From positions 1,402 through 10,759 of the forward strand of contig DGBM01000154.1 in assembly GCA_002384765.1 (NCBI GenBank): 9,358 nt of DNA, in the 5' to 3' direction. Below the pieces are notes generated by a model. The model saw only the letters and a program-made list of their open reading frames with translations. It did not search any database and had not been told where the DNA came from. Source of the DNA: Demequinaceae bacterium UBA4004. Lineage in GTDB: Bacteria > Actinomycetota > Actinomycetes > Actinomycetales > Demequinaceae. Below, piece after piece: positions 6,101 through 9,358 of this stretch (the stretch's first letter is position 1; every line of letters starts with the position of its first letter). Made by a program: the position numbers and the translations under genes.

Positions 6101-7642
6101 CGCTCGCGAACGGGAGTGGTCTTTGGTCTTGTCGACAACCCGTCGCGTCAGGAACAGCACCTTGCCGTGTATGAACCCGACCGGGATGGCAACCTGGTGG
6201 TGCTCGGTGGCTCCGGTGCTGGCAAGTCGACGGCGTTGCGAACGATTGCCGTGGGCGCGACACTCGGCTCAGGAACGGCTCCCGTGCAGATCTATGGCCT
6301 CGATGCCGCAAGCGGCGGGCTCGAGATGCTCCGGCCACTGCCGCACGTCGCAGACGTCGTCGGCGTCGATGACGGCGAACGGGTTGGCCGGATGATGAAG
6401 CGGCTGGCGGACCTGGTTCGGGAGAGATCCACTCGATTCATGAACGTGCGGGCTTCGAACCTGATCGAGTATGGCGAGACCGCAGGCGTGCCGCCTCTGG
6501 CGCGCGTCCTGCTACTCATCGACGGGTACGGCGTGTTCCAAGCGGAGTACATGAACGAGCCTGGTCGACACCAGGCGTTCGCCGACTTCCAGGAGGTGCT
6601 CGCACAGGGGCGCGCAGTGGGAGTGCACGTGGTGATGTCCGCCGACCGCGTCGGCGCGCTCCACACCTCCACCCAAGCGTTGGTGTCGCGCACGGTCGTC
6701 TTGCGACTCAACGACGACAACCATTACGGAATGCTGGGCCTGGGCAAGACCGGACTCGGTGCGCAGTCGCCCGCCGGTCGAGGCGTTGACGTGACGACTC
6801 GACTGGAGCTGCAGGTGGGCGTGTGGGGTGGCAATGGGCGCGTCAACGAGCAGGCGAAGGCCATCGAACTCCTCGCGGCCACGGCCCGGGTGGATCCGGA
6901 TCAGCGCCCGCCCACGATTCCGCGCATGCCTGTGCTGGTCAATGGGTCCGCCATGCCCACCCACGTGGATGGACTGCCAGTGCTGGGCATCGAAGAGGTC
7001 AGCCTCGAGCCGCGGGGTTTTGGCCTCGACCGGTCCATCATGATCGCGGGCCAGGCCGGAACGGGGCGCACGTGTGCCATGGCATGGATGGCCACGGCGA
7101 TCTCTCGGGCCTTCCCCCGGCGTCACATCGTCCACCTGACGCAGCGTCGCACGAGTATCGGCGCCCTGCCCTGTTGGTCGGACTCCTTCAGTGGAGCATC
7201 GGCCGGGGCGGAATTTCTTGCGCGGTGGGGCGCCGAGTTGAACAGGCCTGCCGACGGAGACGCGCAGATGGTGGTGTGCCTGGAGAACGTCCAGGACTTC
7301 GGCGTGTCGATGAGCGACGGACCGCTGGTGCAGGCGATCAGGCAGGCGCGCCGGCAGGGCCACCTCATTGTTGGCGAGGCCGACGTTCACGGCTGGGGTA
7401 GCGGGCCGCTCGTTGCGGAGTTGAAGGGCGCGCGGCGCGGGTTGCTGTTGGCTCCCGAAGGGGCCGACGCCCAGATGCTGTTCTCGGCGGTGACGCCTCG
7501 CCAGCCACGGTCCGCCATGCCTGCTGGGCGCGGGGTGTGGATCGACTCGGGTCGAGTCGAGACGGTGCAGGTCCCCCTCGTGGATGGGCGGTTATCCCCA
7601 GAATCTGACGCGGACCCGAACCAGCGGCGCAGGCCCCGCTAG
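3167..7642 (+). CDS. Type VII secretion ATPase, EccC/EssC-like (ubiquitin-like + FHA + FtsK/SpoIIIE)
   Basis: This is a 1491-residue membrane motor predicted to drive export of WXG100 proteins. Residues 1-90 look like a ubiquitin/YukD-type fold (TVRDVAAQLF helix; GIRSGDHIDIIP end). Residues about 102-193 form an FHA domain (GR 127-128, SRRH 142-145), but the usual Asn of the NGT loop is Arg163 (STRGV). A Pro-rich linker (204-238) precedes two membrane helices (about 241-258, 261-278). ATPase 1 is intact: Walker A GTTGAGKS 689-696, Walker B VIVIDE to 796, plus family hallmarks DYKGGSAF and MATQRPAGVI. ATPase 2 has GGSGAGKST 1014-1022 and a Walker B ending IDG (D1119, Glu replaced). ATPase 3 is degenerate: GQAGTGRT 1295-1302 has Arg for Lys, and its Walker B reads CLEN. 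FHA plus FtsK recalls Firmicutes EssC; classical mycobacterial EccC lacks FHA. A WXG100 gene follows 47 bases downstream, strengthening the call. Confidence 0.93.
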   Translation: MALKLSLATADGSHAKLAITAGQGATVRDVAAQLFAADPSRSGAQAPEDPTLLVTPLSSGPDAAPRPVDGDLDLDSSGIRSGDHIDIIPSAHAAELMGPRIVATVTVVEGPDAGKTFALGAGSHTIGRDLDASVRLSDAIASRRHARLLVGESLEVVDLGSTRGVALGTAYVTRATLLPGDRVEVGATVLEVSRSEAIHHVVPATPTAPVTRSPRVLPPLPQRAVELPQPPAPPTPRRFPGVALLTPIVLGTAMFVITGRVLSLLLVAMAPVMMIGTWWDSRRVLRRELRDATVAFDSSLGEARREVESAHVAEREARTARSPSLGEVKESISTLSPLLWTTRPEHDEFLVVRVGVGDSPSTVGVVMPTRGESYPGFWRRLQDAEDAMRNVSSVPITVDLRRSANVGLAGHVLNIRAVARAILTHLAGMHSPLEVVVVAFASPASGRDWAWLWWLPHCASPVSPVGSDHLADSREGSARLLAELEGIICARHGADIADVVPEPRSHVSGAAPKPPRLPAIVVVVEDDAVADRNRLMRLAEKGPDVNVHLVWLAPNLSRVPAACRSFVEVHGDGSAMVGHVRRGGCDEPVAPDSLSLQEATDAARRLACVEDAGAVVAGIAGIPSAVSILELHGFDALDPACHEHQWLRDTAPAARSRRPFSLRALVGHSGDGPVYLDLKTQGPHALVGGTTGAGKSEFLQTWILGMAAAHGPDHVTFLYVDYKGGSAFSDCVNLPHSVGLVTDLTPHLVERALTSLRAELRYRERLLAAKGAKDLETLGRLGVADVPPSLVIVIDEFAALVKEVPDFVDGIVDIAQRGRSLGLHLIMATQRPAGVIKDSLRANTNLRIALRMADEADSSDILGVRDAAHVDPSLPGRVLARTGPGRVDTFQAAYAGACSTAEAGPPPLDVHEAAMGTVAAWHVSQVAVPAHAEGEPDARRMVHAMRQAMTRLGAPSPRRPWLDELSETYDLADLAGRARSRTGVVFGLVDNPSRQEQHLAVYEPDRDGNLVVLGGSGAGKSTALRTIAVGATLGSGTAPVQIYGLDAASGGLEMLRPLPHVADVVGVDDGERVGRMMKRLADLVRERSTRFMNVRASNLIEYGETAGVPPLARVLLLIDGYGVFQAEYMNEPGRHQAFADFQEVLAQGRAVGVHVVMSADRVGALHTSTQALVSRTVVLRLNDDNHYGMLGLGKTGLGAQSPAGRGVDVTTRLELQVGVWGGNGRVNEQAKAIELLAATARVDPDQRPPTIPRMPVLVNGSAMPTHVDGLPVLGIEEVSLEPRGFGLDRSIMIAGQAGTGRTCAMAWMATAISRAFPRRHIVHLTQRRTSIGALPCWSDSFSGASAGAEFLARWGAELNRPADGDAQMVVCLENVQDFGVSMSDGPLVQAIRQARRQGHLIVGEADVHGWGSGPLVAELKGARRGLLLAPEGADAQMLFSAVTPRQPRSAMPAGRGVWIDSGRVETVQVPLVDGRLSPESDADPNQRRRPR

Positions 7643-7648
7643 GTTCGG
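7616..7648 (+). other. Strong RNA hairpin across the secretion-ATPase stop codon
   Basis: The arm 7616-7627 pairs with 7636-7648 in twelve base pairs, interrupted only by a bulged A at 7641, around an eight-base loop. It contains the last codons and stop (7640-7642) of the ATPase gene. A second small hairpin (CGCCA 7656-7660 with TGGCG 7667-7671) follows just before the WXG100 ribosome site. No T-run follows, so it is unlikely to be a full terminator. A processing or stability element, or partial attenuator, that lets the WXG100 message exceed that of the motor is a plausible reading. The structure is read from sequence; the role is inferred. Confidence 0.5.
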
Positions 7649-7674
7649 AACCAGCCGCCATGGGGGTGGCGACG

Positions 7675-7682
7675 AAAGGAAG
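7675..7682 (+). promoter_or_regulatory. Ribosome-binding site of the WXG100 gene
   Basis: AAAGGAAG lies seven bases before the ATG at 7690. It selects that ATG over an in-frame ATG at 7660, which would put this site inside the coding region and add ten residues not typical of the family. Confidence 0.8.
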
Positions 7683-7689
7683 AATCCCG

Positions 7690-7989
7690 ATGGCGAATCT
7701 CAACGTCACCTATGACGATCTGCGCAACGCTGGCAATCACCTCATCAACGGCAAGGGCGACCTCGAGAGTCGACTCATGGAACTCAAGGCCCTGATCGAC
7801 AACCTGGTGTCCGGCGGCTACGTGACGTCCGCATCGTCGGGCGCGTTTCACGAGCAGTACGCGCAATTCACACAGTCGGCCACCGCGGCGGTCTCGGCGC
7901 TTGATGGACTGAGCGGCTTTCTCAGGCAGGCCGCTGATGCCTTGCAGCAGACCGATGAGGCGCTCGCCAGTTCAATTCGCGGGCAGTAG
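7690..7989 (+). CDS. WXG100-family type VII secretion protein, atypical (no WXG)
   Basis: This 99-residue protein has the size and pattern of ESAT-6/WXG100 proteins: two mainly helical halves (about 5-40 and 52-97) joined by a Gly/Ser-rich turn, no signal peptide and no Cys. The central Trp-X-Gly is absent. The turn reads SGGYVTSASSGAF (41-53), with Tyr44 roughly where Trp is expected and the G-A-F that usually follows kept. The C-terminal half (QFTQSATAAVSALDGLSGFL and AADALQQTDEALA) fits the family, but I see no canonical YxxxD/E export signal. It probably folds as a helical-hairpin dimer and is exported by, or activates, the upstream EccC/EssC-like motor. Only one such gene is present, suggesting a homodimer as in Firmicutes EsxA rather than a heterodimeric pair. 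The start is set by a well-placed AAAGGAAG. Confidence 0.87.
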   Translation: MANLNVTYDDLRNAGNHLINGKGDLESRLMELKALIDNLVSGGYVTSASSGAFHEQYAQFTQSATAAVSALDGLSGFLRQAADALQQTDEALASSIRGQ

Positions 7990-8001
7990 GTCAGCGCGAA
8001 T
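7975..8001. terminator. Possible bidirectional hairpin at a convergent gene junction
   Basis: ATTCGCG at 7975-7981 and CGCGAAT at 7995-8001 are exact inverse complements around a thirteen-base loop. The repeat contains the WXG100 stop codon and touches the stop of the converging permease gene, only eleven bases away. A shared terminator would be expected here, but there is no T-run on either strand and the loop is large, so this is a tentative call. Confidence 0.3.
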
Positions 8002-8837
8002 CAGTTGTCGTCGTGTCGCATCCAGCGGAACGTGCGCACCGCGATCGCGAGGCCAGCGATCGCCCACGCCGCGAGAACGATTGCCGTGACGGGGTGCTCC
8101 CACGAGGACCGCACCTCTTGCGACGCGAAGATCTCCGGCAGGAACACGGACCGCATGCCCTGGGCGAGCCACTTCAGGGGGAAGAACTCCGCGAAGGTCT
8201 GGAACATGGTCGGCAATTGAGAGAAGACAACGAACACGCCTGAGGTGAACTGCAGCACCAGCACCACGGGTGTCAGGATGGCGGAAGCCGCCTTCGCGTT
8301 GCGGAGCAGCGACGACGTCGCGATGCCCCACGCGACCGATGCCGCCGTGCCGAGTGCGAACACCCACGCGAACGTCCACCAATGGCCCGCATCGGGCGGC
8401 AGGGACACCCCGTACATCGCGACGCCGAGGCCGACCAGAATCGCCAACTGGACCACCGACACGAACACGACTTGAGCGAGCTTGCCGGCGAAGTATGCCG
8501 TCGGCGGCAGGGGAGTGGCGTGGATCCGTTTGAGCGCATCGGCATCGCGGTCGATCGCGATCGAGATCCCGAGCGACTGGAAGCCGGTGTTGAGGATACC
8601 GGTGGCGATCATGCCGGCCAGGAAGTACTGGGCGAACGTGACGCCGGTGTCGCCGAGCTCCTGACCGCCGAAGATCTGACCAAACAGGAGCAGAAGCATG
8701 ATGGGAAACAGGAAGACGAAAACCATCTGTTCGCGCGTGCGCAGGAACTCCTTGAGTTCAACCCGCACGCGGTCGATGGCCATGCTGGTCCAGGTCGGGG
8801 CCTCGCGTGTGTTCGCGGTGTCAACTGTGGCGCTCAC
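8001..8837 (-). CDS. ABC-2 type transporter permease (DrrB-like)
   Basis: The 278-residue membrane protein has a cytoplasmic N-terminus with the amphipathic stretch DRVRVELKEFLRTRE and six predicted helices (about 38-56, 68-93, 115-143, 153-175, 183-205, 249-267). This is the standard ABC2_membrane layout, and AIDRDADALKRIHATPLPPTAYFAGKL between helices 2 and 3 is a family hallmark, where the permease contacts its ATPase. It ends in a short charged tail (RWMRHDDN). It starts with GTG at 8837, overlapping the ATPase stop as GTGA, and GGGAAGAG six bases upstream is a suitable ribosome site. With the ATPase it would form an exporter for a lipid, drug or polysaccharide; the substrate cannot be read from sequence. 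It converges tail to tail with the WXG100 gene, so it is not in that operon. Confidence 0.94.
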   Translation of the reverse strand: MSATVDTANTREAPTWTSMAIDRVRVELKEFLRTREQMVFVFLFPIMLLLLFGQIFGGQELGDTGVTFAQYFLAGMIATGILNTGFQSLGISIAIDRDADALKRIHATPLPPTAYFAGKLAQVVFVSVVQLAILVGLGVAMYGVSLPPDAGHWWTFAWVFALGTAASVAWGIATSSLLRNAKAASAILTPVVLVLQFTSGVFVVFSQLPTMFQTFAEFFPLKWLAQGMRSVFLPEIFASQEVRSSWEHPVTAIVLAAWAIAGLAIAVRTFRWMRHDDN

Positions 8838-9358
8838 GCGTCGCTCTTCCCGTTCTGCTCGTGGATCAACTCCAGGTACACGTCTTCGAGCGACGCGTGG
8901 ACGACGCTCAACCTGGGAATCTCGCCTCCCAGGCGTTGCGCGATTTCCGCCACCAATGCGGTGGGAGCCACGGTGGATTCGGTGCGGTGCTCGCCGTTCT
9001 CAATCCACGACACGGTGCTCTCCTGGTTGAGGGCGCGGAGGGCTTTGGGGGTGTCGAGCGCGATCATCTTGCCGTTCGCGATGATGCCGATGCGGTCGGC
9101 GAGGTACTCCGCCTCGTCGAGGTAGTGCGTCGTGAGCAGGATCGTCGTCCCGTCTCCGCGTAGCCCCTCAATGAGGCCCCAGAACTGTCGGCGTGCCTCG
9201 GGGTCAAATCCCGTGGTGGGTTCGTCGAGGAAGAGAAGTTCCGGGCGGCCGATCACGGCGAGCGCCACGTCGAGCCGTCGTCGTTGTCCTCCCGAGAGCG
9301 TCTGCGGCTTCGCGCCCGCCTTGTCGGTGAGCCCCACCGCCTCCAGGGTCTCGTCGAC
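8834..9358 (-). CDS. ABC-2 exporter ATP-binding protein (DrrA-like), N-terminally cut by window edge
   Basis: The frame is open to the window end, so only the C-terminal 174 residues are seen; Walker A and the Q-loop lie outside. Visible are the signature LSGGQRRRLDVA (from residue 21 of the fragment), Walker B LLFLDEP (41-47), the D-loop region TTGFDPEARR, and the switch His in TTHYLDEAEYLADRI. These match the ATPases of drug/ABC-2 exporters (DrrA/CcmA-like), whose C-terminal extension usually ends with a SLEDVYLELI-type motif, also present here. A GTG at 9337 is internal, since the coding frame and homology continue through it (VDETLEAVGLTDK). The stop overlaps the permease start by four bases, so the two form one translationally coupled export unit. 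Confidence 0.95.
   Translation of the reverse strand, partial: VDETLEAVGLTDKAGAKPQTLSGGQRRRLDVALAVIGRPELLFLDEPTTGFDPEARRQFWGLIEGLRGDGTTILLTTHYLDEAEYLADRIGIIANGKMIALDTPKALRALNQESTVSWIENGEHRTESTVAPTALVAEIAQRLGGEIPRLSVVHASLEDVYLELIHEQNGKSDA

Noticed and set aside
6512..7390. A 292-codon minus-strand frame inside the secretion-ATPase gene
   Set aside because: It lies wholly within the motor gene, is rich in His, Arg and Gly, has no recognisable domain or ribosome site, and looks like a compositional shadow.
7660..7689. Earlier ATG for the WXG100 gene
   Set aside because: The clear ribosome site AAAGGAAG lies between this ATG and the one at 7690, and the ten extra residues do not resemble the family.

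Overview
The window is high-GC DNA (roughly two-thirds G+C by eye) with GTG starts, GTGA stop/start overlaps and a possible leaderless promoter. The protein families (a type VII secretion ATPase, a WXG100 protein, HisKA_3/NarL two-component proteins) point to an actinobacterium, probably in or near the Micrococcales; I cannot name the genus. Coding density is very high. No stretch over 300 bases lacks a gene; the longest gaps are 852-1014 and 3036-3166. I saw no rRNA, tRNA, CRISPR array, insertion sequence or phage gene.

Left block, minus strand, read from 3035 down to 1: a HisKA_3 sensor histidine kinase, a NarL/LuxR-type response regulator coupled to it by a GTGA overlap, then after a 163-base gap with small hairpins, a MacB/LolD-like ABC ATPase and the first 30 codons of an FtsX-like permease cut by the window edge. 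This is a familiar actinobacterial layout in which a two-component system adjoins an ABC exporter.

Centre, plus strand, 3167-7989: a 1491-residue membrane-anchored FtsK/SpoIIIE protein of the EccC/EssC type, with a probable ubiquitin-like N-terminus, an FHA domain, two membrane helices and three ATPase modules. It is followed by a 99-residue WXG100-family protein that lacks the Trp-X-Gly motif. Together they look like a reduced type VII (ESX/Yuk-like) secretion locus, with motor and probable substrate but no EccB, EccD, EccE or mycosin in the window. A strong hairpin spans the end of the motor gene and the gap before the WXG100 gene. The motor gene and the kinase are divergently transcribed from a 131-base region holding candidate -10 elements on both strands and a perfect 18-bp palindrome, which suggests, but does not prove, shared control.

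Right block, minus strand, 9358-8001: a DrrAB-like ABC-2 exporter pair, with an ATPase truncated by the window edge and a six-helix permease joined by a GTGA overlap. It converges on the WXG100 gene with only 11 bases between stop codons, and a possible shared hairpin lies across the junction.

The part most worth following up is the compact secretion locus: the fused N-terminal domains of its motor, its degenerate FHA and third-ATPase motifs, its atypical WXG100 partner, and its divergent two-component neighbour.
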